This document shows positions 17,645-29,955 of a stretch of 64,000 nucleotides of DNA, one piece after another. Below the pieces are notes generated by a model that made no database searches, had not been told where the DNA came from, and saw only the letters and a program-made list of their open reading frames with translations. Positions within the stretch are counted from its first letter, which is position 1. Each line of letters opens with the position of its first letter. The position numbers and the translations under genes are program-made. The stretch is from an uncultured Rivibacter sp. (lineage in GTDB: Bacteria; Pseudomonadota; Gammaproteobacteria; Burkholderiales; Burkholderiaceae): NCBI GenBank assembly GCA_946481025.1, contig CAMLNA010000007.1, positions 1-64,000 of the forward strand, given 5' to 3'.

Positions 17645-18964
17645 ATGAACATCGTCGGTTCCCTGCGCCTGCGGGTGTTCGTTTTCCTGCTGGCGCTGGC
17701 CTGTGTGGCCGCGCTGGGCGTGGCGGGGGCCACCTATGCCAGTGTGCGGGCCGAGACCGACACGCTGTTCGACTACCACCTGCAGCAGATGGCGCTGTCG
17801 CTGCGCGACCAGGGCGACATCCCCGAGGAGGAACGCGTGGCGCTGCGCGACCCGGAGCTGCACTACGTGGTGCAGATCTGGTCGCTCGACGGCGTGGAGA
17901 TCTACAGCTCCGAGCCGGCGCCGCTGCTGCCGCCGCGTGCGGTGGTGGGGCTCAGCACCACGCAGGTCGGCGGTGAAGCCTGGCGTGTGTTCAGCGCCGT
18001 CACGCCGCGCAGCGTGGTGCAGGTGGGCCAGCCGGTCGCCGTGCGCCGCACCCTCGCCACCTCGGCCGCGTGGCGCAGCGTGCTGCCCATCGTGGTGGCC
18101 GCGCCGCTGGTGGCGCTGGCGATGTGGTGGCTGGTGGGCGCGTCGCTGAAGCCGCTGTCGCGTGTGGTGCAGGCGGTGCGCGAGCGCCAGCCCGACGCCC
18201 TGCAGCCGCTGTCGGCCCAGGGCCTGCCCTCGGAGCTGCAGCCGCTGGTCGACTCCTTCAACCTGCTGCTGTCGCGGCTGGACGAGGCCTTCGGCGTGCA
18301 GCGAGCCTTCGTGGCTGATGCCGCCCACGAACTGCGCTCGCCGCTCACCGCGCTGAAGCTGCAGATCGGGCTGCTGCGCGACGCGAACGACGAAGCCGAG
18401 CGGCAGGATGCCGAGCGCCGACTGCGGGCCGGTGTGGATCGCGCGGCGCACCTGGTGGAGCAACTGCTCGCGCTGGCGCGAGCCGAACCCGGCGCCGGGG
18501 CGGCCCGGCAGCCTGTCGACCTTGCGGCGATCGCCCGCGAAGCGGTGGCCGACGCGGCGGCCCTGGCCGGCGAACGAGGCGCCGCGGTGATGCTCGATGC
18601 GCCGGCCGCGCTGCCGCTCGCGGGCGATCCGCAGGCGCTGCGCAGCCTGCTGCGCAACCTGCTGGACAACGCGCTGCTGTATGCCGGGACGTCCCCGCAG
18701 GTGCGACTCACGCTGAAGGTGCAGGACGCGCAGGCGGTGGCGCTCGTCGACGACAACGGTCCCGGCATCCCGCCGGCCGAGCGCGAGCGCATGTTCGACC
18801 GCTTTCACCGGCGCGAACCGGGGCAGGGCAGCGGCAGCGGCCTGGGCCTGGCCATCGTGCGGGCGATCGCGCGGCAGCATGGCGGCACGGTGACCCTGCA
18901 GGACGCCCCCGCGGGCGGGCTGCGGGCACAGGTCACGCTGCCGCTGGGCGACGACCGGTCCTAA
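17645..18964 (+). CDS. Sensor histidine kinase, QseC-like
   Basis: Inner-membrane sensor kinase, 439 residues. Two membrane helices (about 9-30 and 147-166) flank a periplasmic sensor region of the short QseC/TctE_N type. The phospho-acceptor is His228 in ADAAHELRSPL. ATP-binding motifs follow: N (NLLDNALLYA), G1 (DNGPGIP) and G2 (GSGLGLAI). It is the partner of the response regulator just upstream. Its stop codon lies inside the first half of the direct-repeat operator that precedes the htrA gene, so the pair probably regulates the periplasmic protease downstream. Confidence 0.9.
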   Translation: MNIVGSLRLRVFVFLLALACVAALGVAGATYASVRAETDTLFDYHLQQMALSLRDQGDIPEEERVALRDPELHYVVQIWSLDGVEIYSSEPAPLLPPRAVVGLSTTQVGGEAWRVFSAVTPRSVVQVGQPVAVRRTLATSAAWRSVLPIVVAAPLVALAMWWLVGASLKPLSRVVQAVRERQPDALQPLSAQGLPSELQPLVDSFNLLLSRLDEAFGVQRAFVADAAHELRSPLTALKLQIGLLRDANDEAERQDAERRLRAGVDRAAHLVEQLLALARAEPGAGAARQPVDLAAIAREAVADAAALAGERGAAVMLDAPAALPLAGDPQALRSLLRNLLDNALLYAGTSPQVRLTLKVQDAQAVALVDDNGPGIPPAERERMFDRFHRREPGQGSGSGLGLAIVRAIARQHGGTVTLQDAPAGGLRAQVTLPLGDDRS

Positions 18965-18988
18965 CCTTGGCCTAACCTTCGCCTCACC
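18961..18988 (+). promoter_or_regulatory. Direct-repeat OmpR-type binding site upstream of htrA
   Basis: CTAACC (18961-18966), CTAACC (18972-18977) and CTCACC (18983-18988) occur with an exact 11-bp period. This half-site spacing is the one used by PmrA/QseB-type response regulators, which bind head-to-tail on one face of the helix. The site is about 75 bp before the htrA start. Binding by the adjacent regulator is inferred. Confidence 0.6.
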
Positions 18989-19061
18989 GAGCGATCACCT
19001 CGGCTTCCTACAGTGCTTCGCATGGTCGCTTCGCGGCCATGCGTCTGCGAAAGGAGAGCCG

Positions 19062-20540
19062 ATGAAAACCACACTCATTGCCAGCGCCTGTGCCGGCGTG
19101 CTGGCCGGGGCCACGGTGGCCGCGGCTTCGGCCGACGCGTTGTCGCTGCCTTCATGGCTGCAGGGCAGCAAGCCCGCTGCCGCGGCACCTGCCGGGAAGC
19201 AGGCCCAGCAGCCGCCGGCGGCGCCCGTCGCGCCGGGCAGCGTGCCGAACTACCGCGCCATCGTGCAGGCCTACGGCCCCGCGGTGGTCGGCGTCACGGT
19301 GTCGGGCCTGCGCGATGCCGGTGATCGCGACGACGAGCCTTCGCTCGACGAAGACCCGTTCTTCCGCTTCTTCCGCGGCGTGCCGGGGCTGCGCATGCCG
19401 CCGCGCGGCGCCGTGCCGTTCCGCGGCCAGGGGTCGGGCTTCATCGTCAGCGCCGACGGCCTGGTGCTCACCAATGCGCACGTCGTGCGCGACGCCAAGC
19501 AGGTGACGGTGAAACTGGCCGACCGGCGCGAGTTCAGCGCCAAGGTGCTGGGCAGCGACCCCGCCACCGACATCGCGGTGCTGAAGGTGGACGCGAAGAA
19601 CCTGCCCACCGTGCACCTGGGCGACCCGAAGGCGGTGCAGGTGGGCGACTGGGTGCTCGCGATCGGCGCGCCCTACGGCTTCGAGCAGACCGCCACCCAG
19701 GGCATCGTGAGCGCCAAGGGCCGTTCGCTGCCGGGCGATTCGTACGTGCCCTTCATCCAGACCGACGCGGCGGTGAACCCGGGCAACTCCGGCGGGCCGC
19801 TGTTCGACGCGGCGGGCAACGTGGTCGGCATCAACGCGCAGATCTACTCGCAAAGCGGCGGCTTCCAGGGCCTGGCCTTCGCCATTCCGGTGGACGTGGC
19901 GCTGCACGTGAAGGACCAGATCGTCGCCAAGGGACGCGTGGACCATGCGCGGCTGGGCGTGGCGCTGCAGGACCTGTCGGCGCCGCTGGCCGAGTCGTTC
20001 GGCCTCAAGTCCCCCGACGGCGCGCTGGTGTCCTCGGTGTCGCCCGGCGGCAGCGCCGAGCGCGCGCAGATCCGGCCCGGCGACGTGATCACGGCGATCG
20101 ACGGCGAGACGGTGCACGGCGCCGGCGACCTGTCGGGCCGCATGGGGCTGGCGAAGCCGGGCGATCGCGTCACGCTGTCGGTGTGGCGCGACAAGTCCAG
20201 CCGCGACGTGACGGTCACCCTGGGCCGCATGCAGCCCGACAAGTCGCAGGCGGCCGCGGGCGACGGCGACGCTTCGCTGGGCATCGCGGTGCGTCCGCTG
20301 CAGCGCGACGAGATGCGTGCGGCCGGGCTCGACCACGGCCTGCTCGTCGAGCAGGTGTCCGGCAGTGCCGAACTCGCCGGCATCGAGCCGGGCGACGTGG
20401 TCGTCGGACTCAACGGCAAGCCCGTGCGCAGCGTCGAGCAGATCCGCGACGTGCTCAAGGCCCACCCGCGGCACGTGGCGCTGCTGGTGGTTCGCAACGG
20501 CCAGCAGATCTTCGTGCCGATCGAACTTTCCCAGGGCTGA
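19062..20540 (+). CDS. DegP/HtrA-type periplasmic serine endoprotease
   Basis: Do-family protease/chaperone that degrades misfolded envelope proteins. The 492-residue product has a signal peptide (cleavage near ASA, residues 22-24). The trypsin-like domain has the triad His140 (LTNAHVV), Asp170 (PATDIAVLK) and Ser243 (NPGNSGGPL). A Q-linker with acidic and Phe/Arg-rich segments (about 85-120) precedes it, corresponding to the LA loop. Two PDZ domains follow (about 270-365 and 385-485). An AAGGAG ribosome-binding site precedes the ATG. The gene lies just after a QseBC-like pair and its putative operator, a layout seen for envelope-stress control. MucD/DegQ-type naming is equally possible. Confidence 0.93.
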   Translation: MKTTLIASACAGVLAGATVAAASADALSLPSWLQGSKPAAAAPAGKQAQQPPAAPVAPGSVPNYRAIVQAYGPAVVGVTVSGLRDAGDRDDEPSLDEDPFFRFFRGVPGLRMPPRGAVPFRGQGSGFIVSADGLVLTNAHVVRDAKQVTVKLADRREFSAKVLGSDPATDIAVLKVDAKNLPTVHLGDPKAVQVGDWVLAIGAPYGFEQTATQGIVSAKGRSLPGDSYVPFIQTDAAVNPGNSGGPLFDAAGNVVGINAQIYSQSGGFQGLAFAIPVDVALHVKDQIVAKGRVDHARLGVALQDLSAPLAESFGLKSPDGALVSSVSPGGSAERAQIRPGDVITAIDGETVHGAGDLSGRMGLAKPGDRVTLSVWRDKSSRDVTVTLGRMQPDKSQAAAGDGDASLGIAVRPLQRDEMRAAGLDHGLLVEQVSGSAELAGIEPGDVVVGLNGKPVRSVEQIRDVLKAHPRHVALLVVRNGQQIFVPIELSQG

Positions 20541-20590
20541 CCGCCCATCCTCCACCCCAACCCACTTCACTCAACAGCAAAGGGCATCTT

Positions 20591-21358
20591 GTGAAGCTAT
20601 TCCGATCCACTCTCGTCGTTGCCGTCGCCGCCATCGCGTCGTCCTGGGGCGCCGCGGCCTTCGCGGCCGACCATGCCGCGCACTGGACCTACAAGGGCGG
20701 AAGCGGTCCCGGCCACTGGGGCGAGCTCGACGAGAAATTCGAGGCCTGCCGCCTCGGCAAGAACCAGTCGCCGATCGACATCCGCGACAAGGACGCGGTG
20801 AAGGCCGAGCTGCCCGCCATCGAGTTCGACTACCACGCCTCGCCGCTGAAGATCGTCGACAACGGCCACACGATCCAGGTCAACTACGCGCCCGGCAGCG
20901 GCATCACGGTGGGCGGCAAGCGCTACGAGCTGGTGCAGTTCCATTTCCACAAGCCCAGCGAAGAGCACCTGAACGGCAAGGCCTACCCGATGGTCGCGCA
21001 CCTCGTGCACCGCGCCGGCGACGGCACGCTGGCCGTGGTGGGCGTGCTGCTGAAGCAGGGTGCGAAGCAGCCCACGCTGGCCAAGGTGTTCGACAACCTG
21101 CCGCGCAAGGCGGGCGAGGAAGTGACGGTGGCCGACACCGAGATCGACATCAACGCGCTGCTGCCGAAGGACCGCGCCTACTACACCTTTGCCGGCTCGT
21201 TGACCACGCCGCCCTGCAGCGAAGGCGTGACCTGGTTCGTGCTGAAGCAGCCGTCGAACATCTCGGCCGCGCAGCTCGCGAAGTTCGGCAGCCGCTATGC
21301 GATGAACGCCCGCCCGGTGCAGCCGCTCAACGGCCGCACCGTGCAGGTCAGCCAGTAA
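20591..21358 (+). CDS. Alpha-class carbonic anhydrase, periplasmic
   Basis: Interconverts CO2 and bicarbonate in the periplasm. The 255-residue protein begins with a signal peptide ending near AAFA. The zinc ligands are His118 and His120 (QFHFHKPSEEH) and His137 (VAHLVH), and the alpha-class signatures NQSPIDI and the late motif GSLTTPPCSEGV are present. The likely disulphide partners are Cys53 and the Cys of PPCSE. The start is a GTG at 20591; the open frame upstream is only the shadow of htrA. It follows htrA by about 50 bp on the same strand and may be co-transcribed. Confidence 0.94.
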   Translation: MKLFRSTLVVAVAAIASSWGAAAFAADHAAHWTYKGGSGPGHWGELDEKFEACRLGKNQSPIDIRDKDAVKAELPAIEFDYHASPLKIVDNGHTIQVNYAPGSGITVGGKRYELVQFHFHKPSEEHLNGKAYPMVAHLVHRAGDGTLAVVGVLLKQGAKQPTLAKVFDNLPRKAGEEVTVADTEIDINALLPKDRAYYTFAGSLTTPPCSEGVTWFVLKQPSNISAAQLAKFGSRYAMNARPVQPLNGRTVQVSQ

Positions 21359-21367
21359 GCCCCGGCC

Positions 21368-22966
21368 TCAGGCCGCGGCGCCCGCGAGCGCCGCGGCACT
21401 AGCGGGCGCGCCCGGCGACGCGTGCAGCTTGAACGCGTTGACCGCCTCGACCAGCCGGGCTGCCTGCTGGTTGAGGCTTTCGGCCGCCGCCGCGCTTTCT
21501 TCCACCAGCGCGGCGTTCTGCTGGGTCACCTGGTCGAGTTGCGCCATCGCCTGGCCCACCTGCGTGATGCCGCTGCTCTGCTCGACGGTGGCGTTCGAGA
21601 TGTCGTTGATGAGCTGGCTCACCCGCTGCACCTGGGTCACGATGTCCTGCATCGAACGGCCGGCCTCGTTGACCAGCCGCGTGCCGTTCTCCACCTTCTC
21701 GGCGCTGTGGCCGATGAGCGACTTGACCTCGCGTGCTGCGTTGGCCGAGCGCTGCGCCAGCGCCCGCACCTCGCCGGCCACCACCGCGAAGCCGCGCCCC
21801 TGTTCACCGGCGCGGGCGGCTTCGACCGCGGCATTGAGCGCGAGGATGTTGGTCTGGAAGGCGATGCCGTCGATCACGCCGATGATGTCGGCGATCTTGC
21901 GCGACGCCTGCGAGATCTCCTCCATCGTGACCACCACCTGATCGACCACCTTGCCGCCGTGGCCGGCAGCGCCGGCGGCATCGGCGGCGAGCTGGTTGGC
22001 CTGCTGCGCGGTGTCGGCGTTGTTGCGCACGGTGCTCGTCATCTGCTCCATCGAGGCAGCGGTCTGCTGCAGGTTGCTGGCCTGCTCTTCGGTGCGCTGC
22101 GACAGGTCGGCGTTGCCAGCGGCGATCTGCCCGGCACCGGTGGCGATGCTGTCGCTGCCGTTGCGCACCCGCGCCACCACGTCCAGCAGGCTCGTGTTCA
22201 TGGTGGCGAGCGCCTGCAGCAGCTGGCCGGCCTCGTCGCGCCGGTCACTCTCGATGTGCGAGCTGAGATCGCCGGAGGCCACGGTGCGCGCCACCTGCAC
22301 CGCCTCGTTGATCGGCCGGGTGATCGATCGCGTCACGAACCAGGCGGCCGCGGCCGCCAGCAGCGAGCCCGCCAGCGCGGCAGCGAACATCATCATCTCG
22401 CTGCGCTGCACCGTGGCGGCGGCGTCCTCGCCGGCCTTGCGCATGAGGTCCTCCTGCCAGTCGGAAAACGAGGCGAGCACCTGCAGGTAGTGCTGCTGCG
22501 CCGGTCGTACCTTGGTGACGAGCTGCGTGCGCATGCGCCCGGCGTCACCGGCGCCGGCGACCTGCAGCATGGTGTCGAGCTCGCGCACGTAGACGGCCCG
22601 CGCGTCCATCAGCTTGGAGAACTGCTCGCGGCCCTGCTCGGTGCTGATCTGCCTGTCCAGCTTCTCCAGCGTCTGGCGGATGGTGTCGCGCGACTCGGCA
22701 ATGATCTTCTGCTCGGCCGTGCGCTCGGCATCCGTCTCGACGATCACGAGCGCAGCGGCCGATCGTGCGATCTGGTTGACCGCGTCCTTGATGTCGGTGG
22801 CCCAGCGCACCTTCGGGTAGCGGTCCTCGTTGATGAGCGCCACGTCGTCGTTGACATGGTCCAGCCCCAGCTTCGCCAGCACCAGCAGCGCCAGCATCAC
22901 GGCCACGCACAGCGCGAAGCAGATGCCCAGGCGCATGCCGATGCGCAGGTTGTTGAACGTCTTCAC
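21368..22966 (-). CDS. Methyl-accepting chemotaxis protein
   Basis: Chemoreceptor of 532 residues in the inner membrane. It has an N-terminal membrane helix (about 8-30), a periplasmic four-helix-bundle sensor region (about 35-190), a second membrane helix, a HAMP domain, and a cytoplasmic signalling domain. The hairpin tip that contacts CheA/CheW is recognisable as DGIAFQTNILALNAAVEAAR. Methylation-type helices flank it. No CheR-binding pentapeptide is seen at the C-terminus, which ends in an Ala-rich tail. The start is a GTG at 22966 with AGGAG upstream; the longer open frame adds an implausible N-terminus. The ligand is unknown. Confidence 0.92.
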   Translation of the reverse strand: MKTFNNLRIGMRLGICFALCVAVMLALLVLAKLGLDHVNDDVALINEDRYPKVRWATDIKDAVNQIARSAAALVIVETDAERTAEQKIIAESRDTIRQTLEKLDRQISTEQGREQFSKLMDARAVYVRELDTMLQVAGAGDAGRMRTQLVTKVRPAQQHYLQVLASFSDWQEDLMRKAGEDAAATVQRSEMMMFAAALAGSLLAAAAAWFVTRSITRPINEAVQVARTVASGDLSSHIESDRRDEAGQLLQALATMNTSLLDVVARVRNGSDSIATGAGQIAAGNADLSQRTEEQASNLQQTAASMEQMTSTVRNNADTAQQANQLAADAAGAAGHGGKVVDQVVVTMEEISQASRKIADIIGVIDGIAFQTNILALNAAVEAARAGEQGRGFAVVAGEVRALAQRSANAAREVKSLIGHSAEKVENGTRLVNEAGRSMQDIVTQVQRVSQLINDISNATVEQSSGITQVGQAMAQLDQVTQQNAALVEESAAAAESLNQQAARLVEAVNAFKLHASPGAPASAAALAGAAA

Positions 22967-23292
22967 CTCGTCTCCTAGCTGCCGGCGAGAAACGCGCGCC
23001 GATTCGCGTTCCGCGTTCAACAACCGGGCCGCGGCAACCCCAACACCCACCGCTCCCTGCCCCATGTCCGTAGGCTCATCATTGCTCTGATCATTTATGA
23101 GCAAACGAAGGAATTGATGATCGATTTCGCGTCAGTTCGGCGCATCGGTGGGCGGAGCGCGGGAGCACTTCTCCCTAGTGCCGGGCGCACCGTGCAGGCA
23201 GATAGTGGTGACCGCGGGCCGGTTGCATCCGCCCGTGCAGCAGGGGGTTCAAGTCGAGCGGCAAGAGCCGTTTGCTTGAGAGGAGACGCATC
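22967..23292. promoter_or_regulatory. Divergent regulatory region with a palindrome
   Basis: About 325 bases between the divergent chemoreceptor and TonB-receptor genes hold no gene. A palindromic element, TTGCTC (23082-23087) with GAGCAA (23099-23104) around an inner TGATCA, lies in an AT-rich patch and is a candidate operator or promoter-proximal site. An AGGAG ribosome-binding site for the TonB receptor lies at the right end. Confidence 0.5.
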
Positions 23293-25899
23293 GTGTTGCC
23301 AAAGTCCTGCTCAGTTTGCGGTGCCGGCGTGTTGGTGCTGGCGTTCACCGAAACCATGGCCCAGCCCGTGCCGGCGCAGGCGGAAGGGGGGCCCGAGGCG
23401 AGGCTGCCGCCGGTCACCGTGACCGGCGTTCGGGCCAGCATGATTTCCGCGCAGCAGATCCGGCGCGACAACCTGGGCATCGTCGATGCGGTGGTGGCCG
23501 ACGACATCGTGCGCCTGCCCGACCACAGCGTGGCCGACGCCTTGCAGCGGGTGGCCGGCGTGCAGATCACGCGCGACCGCGGCGAGGGCGGCGTGGTCGT
23601 GATCCGCGGCTTGAGCCAGATGGAAACCCTGCTCAACGGACGCGAGGTGTTCACCGCCGGTACCGGGCGCACGCTGGACTTCTCGGACATCCCGGCCGAG
23701 ATGATCTCGGCGGTGCACGTGCACAAGACCTCGTCGGCCGAGCAGCTGGAGGGCGGGCTGGGCGGCACCATCGACCTGCGGACGCGGCGGCCGTTCGACT
23801 TCGCGGGCCGCGAGGTGGCACTGTCGGCGCGCATGGTGCACGGCGACCTCGTGCGCAAGGCGAAGCCGCAGGTGTCGCTGCTGGCGAGCGACCGGTGGAG
23901 CCTGGGGTCCGCCGGCGAGCTGGGCGCCCTGCTCAGCCTCACCCACCAGCGCCGCGCCTTCCGCGAAGACCAGAAGAGCAGCGGCACGCCTGTTTTGCGC
24001 ACCGACCCCGTGTCCGGCCAGCCGTTCACTGCCGCCAGCGCCACGTCGGAGACCCGCAGCCTCGGTGAGCGCGAGCGTTCGGCGGCCAACGTGCTGCTGC
24101 AGTGGCGGCCCACCCCGGCCCTCGAGTGGTATGCCGAGGGCAGCTTCGCGCAGCTGAAGACGATCCAGGACTCGCATCAGATCAACGCCAGTGCCTCGTC
24201 CAGCCCCCAGGCCGGCAGCGTGACGCTGTTCCCGGGCACGAGCGATGCGCGCAGCGTCACCTGGACCAATGCGCCGGTTTCCGTGCTGAGCTTCGCGCGC
24301 GACACGGTGGACCGCACCCGGCAGTTCGCCCTGGGCGGCAGCTGGAAGCCGGGCGACGGATGGCAGGTCAGGAGCGACCTGAGCCACACCCGGAGCTTCA
24401 ACCACCTGTTCTTCAGCGGGCTCTCGCTGGGCGGCACGGCCGCGAGCTTCACCCATGACGTGTCCTCGCGCGTGCCGGGCAGCAGCGTCGCGGGGACCGA
24501 CCTGCTGGACCCTGCCAACTTCACCGTCGTGAGCAACCTCTATCGGGTGAGGCCCTTCGAAGGCTCCCTCACCGCCTGGCGGCTCGATGCGGAGCACGAC
24601 GTGGGCACGGGCTTCGTCGAGTCCGTCGCGGCGGGGGTGCGGCTGGCACGCCGCCGGGCCGACAACGGGGCGGGCCTCGCGTTCGGCGACACCGCCATTC
24701 CCGGCGGCCTGCCGGCGGCGAGCCGCCCCGACCTCGTGATGCCGAACCCCTACGGCTTCCTGCGCGGCGAGGACTCGCCGAGCCTGCGCGACTTCCTGGC
24801 CGGCAACCTGGCGCTGGCACGCGATCCGGTGGCGCTGCGCACGGCGCTCGGCATCACGGCGCCGCTGCCTGCCGGCAGCAACGCGCTCGGCCTGTGGCGG
24901 TTCGACGAGCGCACCTACAGCGCCTACGTCAGCACCGACCTGAAGGCGCCTCGCGTGCCGCTCGAAGGCCGCGCCGGCGTGCGTGTCGTCCGCACGCACG
25001 AAGGCGCCTCGGGCTTCCAGTCGGTGCCCAGCGCCGGCGGCGTCGCGCCGCTGGAGGTGGACAGCCGCTACACCGACTGGCTGCCCAGCCTGAACCTGCG
25101 CTATGCGCTCGAACCGGGCCTGGTGTTGCGGGCCGCCGCGGCAAAGACGCTCACCCGCCCGAACTTCGACCAGTTGTCGCCTTCGCTCACGCTGCTGCGC
25201 AACCCGATCGACCCGACGCTCAACCAGGGCTTGTCCGGCAACCCGGCGCTCGAGCCGGTGCGGGCCGACAACGTCGATCTGGCCGTCGAGCGCTACTTCA
25301 GCGACACCACGGCGGTGCTGGCCACCGTGTTCTGGAAGAAGGTCGACGGGTTCGCCACCACCGTCAGTCGCGACGAGGTTCACGATGGCGAGACTTATCG
25401 CGTGAGCCGCCCCGTGAATACCTCACACGGCAAGGTCACCGGCGTGGAGCTGGGCTATCAGCAGTTCTACGATGGCCTGCCGGGCGCATGGAGCGGCCTG
25501 GGCCTGCAGGCGAACTACACCTATGTCGACGGCAAGACCGTGCTGGCGGGCACCGGGGAGCTTCCTCTGCAGAATCTTTCGAGGCACAGCCTGAACCTCA
25601 TCGGCATGTACGAAAAGGGCAAGGTGTCGGCACGGGTGGCCTACAACTGGCGCGACCGCTATTTCAGCGGCCTCACCAGCGTGGTCGGCGTCGGTCTGCT
25701 GCCGTCGTACGTGGGGGCATACGGCTGGCTCGACGCGTCGCTGCGCTGGCGCTGGACCGAACGGGTGACGTTCGCCATCGAGGGCACCAACCTGCTGCGG
25801 ACCCTGCGGCACTCGTACTACGAGACGCAGACCCGCCGGCAGCATGCCTGGCTCAACGACCGGCAGATCAGCATGGCGGTGACCGTGCGGCTTCATTAG
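23293..25899 (+). CDS. TonB-dependent outer-membrane receptor
   Basis: Outer-membrane transporter of 868 residues that imports a ligand with energy from TonB-ExbBD. The N-terminus is a signal peptide followed by the TonB box-like segment (PPVTVTGVRAS) and a plug domain with RLPDHSVADALQRVAGVQI, then ERG-like GGVVVIRGL and LNGREVFTAG. The order and wording fit the Caulobacter-type TonB receptor group, often used for sugars and oligosaccharides. The C-terminal half is the beta-barrel; the last residues, VTVRLH, end with His instead of the usual aromatic residue. The start is a GTG at 23293 with AGGAG before it. A hybrid sensor kinase gene follows after 12 bp. Confidence 0.92.
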   Translation: MLPKSCSVCGAGVLVLAFTETMAQPVPAQAEGGPEARLPPVTVTGVRASMISAQQIRRDNLGIVDAVVADDIVRLPDHSVADALQRVAGVQITRDRGEGGVVVIRGLSQMETLLNGREVFTAGTGRTLDFSDIPAEMISAVHVHKTSSAEQLEGGLGGTIDLRTRRPFDFAGREVALSARMVHGDLVRKAKPQVSLLASDRWSLGSAGELGALLSLTHQRRAFREDQKSSGTPVLRTDPVSGQPFTAASATSETRSLGERERSAANVLLQWRPTPALEWYAEGSFAQLKTIQDSHQINASASSSPQAGSVTLFPGTSDARSVTWTNAPVSVLSFARDTVDRTRQFALGGSWKPGDGWQVRSDLSHTRSFNHLFFSGLSLGGTAASFTHDVSSRVPGSSVAGTDLLDPANFTVVSNLYRVRPFEGSLTAWRLDAEHDVGTGFVESVAAGVRLARRRADNGAGLAFGDTAIPGGLPAASRPDLVMPNPYGFLRGEDSPSLRDFLAGNLALARDPVALRTALGITAPLPAGSNALGLWRFDERTYSAYVSTDLKAPRVPLEGRAGVRVVRTHEGASGFQSVPSAGGVAPLEVDSRYTDWLPSLNLRYALEPGLVLRAAAAKTLTRPNFDQLSPSLTLLRNPIDPTLNQGLSGNPALEPVRADNVDLAVERYFSDTTAVLATVFWKKVDGFATTVSRDEVHDGETYRVSRPVNTSHGKVTGVELGYQQFYDGLPGAWSGLGLQANYTYVDGKTVLAGTGELPLQNLSRHSLNLIGMYEKGKVSARVAYNWRDRYFSGLTSVVGVGLLPSYVGAYGWLDASLRWRWTERVTFAIEGTNLLRTLRHSYYETQTRRQHAWLNDRQISMAVTVRLH

Positions 25900-25911
25900 G
25901 GCCTGCCCTGG

Positions 25912-29223
<3,312 letters not shown>

Positions 29224-29241
29224 CCGGCGCGGGCCCGGCGC

Positions 29242-29955
29242 TCAGGCGTCGGCCAGCGGGCCCCGGAAGCTGTACCCGACCTTCTGCTCCGAGTGGATCG
29301 GCAGTGCGAAGGTGGTGGCCCGCTCGATGCGCCGGCGCAGGCGGTAGATCGTGGCGGCCAGCAGGTTGTCGTCTTCGGTGCCGGGGTCTCGCCCCAGGCG
29401 CAGGCACAGCGCGGCGCGTGTCACCGCCGCGCCTTCGGCGTCGAGAAAGCACTCGAACACCGCGACGTCGTTGTCGCTGAGGTCGATGCGCGCGCCGTCC
29501 GGTGCAATGAGCTGGCGAGCAGCGCGGTCGAGCCGCCAGGCGGCGGCATGGGTGCGGCTGCTCTCGATGCGGCGCTGCACCGCCTCGATGGCCAACGCCA
29601 CCTGCTCGAGCCGCACCGGCTTCATGAGGTACATGTCGGCGCCGGCACGCAGCACGGACTCGAAGACCTCGGGCCCCACCCGGCCGGACACCACGACCAC
29701 GCCGGCGTGGCTCTTGCGACGCACGAGCCGCACGAGGTCCACGCCGTCCACGCCCGGCAGACCGAGGTCCACCACATAGAACTCGAAGCTCCAGGCGCCT
29801 GCCGCCGTGAGGAAGTCGTCGCTGTCGGCGAAGGTCTGGACTCGCACGCCGCGTTGCTCCAGATGCTGCGCGAGGTAGTCGGCGAACTCGGCGTCGTCAT
29901 CGACGACCGCCAGCGTGGCGGGGAGCGCAGGGGGCGCGCTGCGGGGGGAGTTCAC
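29242..29955 (-). CDS. OmpR-family response regulator
   Basis: Response regulator of 237 residues. The receiver domain has the acidic cluster VVDDDAEF and phospho-acceptor Asp63 (YVVDLGLPG), with Lys in LMKPV. The C-terminal 95 residues are a winged helix (DLSDNDVAVFECFL ... IYRLRRRIE ... EQKVGYSF). The gene overlaps the upstream REC-kinase gene by ATGA, so they form a pair. It converges on the hybrid kinase gene with only an 18-bp gap. A phosphorelay linking all three is plausible but is inference from position. Confidence 0.88.
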   Translation of the reverse strand: MNSPRSAPPALPATLAVVDDDAEFADYLAQHLEQRGVRVQTFADSDDFLTAAGAWSFEFYVVDLGLPGVDGVDLVRLVRRKSHAGVVVVSGRVGPEVFESVLRAGADMYLMKPVRLEQVALAIEAVQRRIESSRTHAAAWRLDRAARQLIAPDGARIDLSDNDVAVFECFLDAEGAAVTRAALCLRLGRDPGTEDDNLLAATIYRLRRRIERATTFALPIHSEQKVGYSFRGPLADA

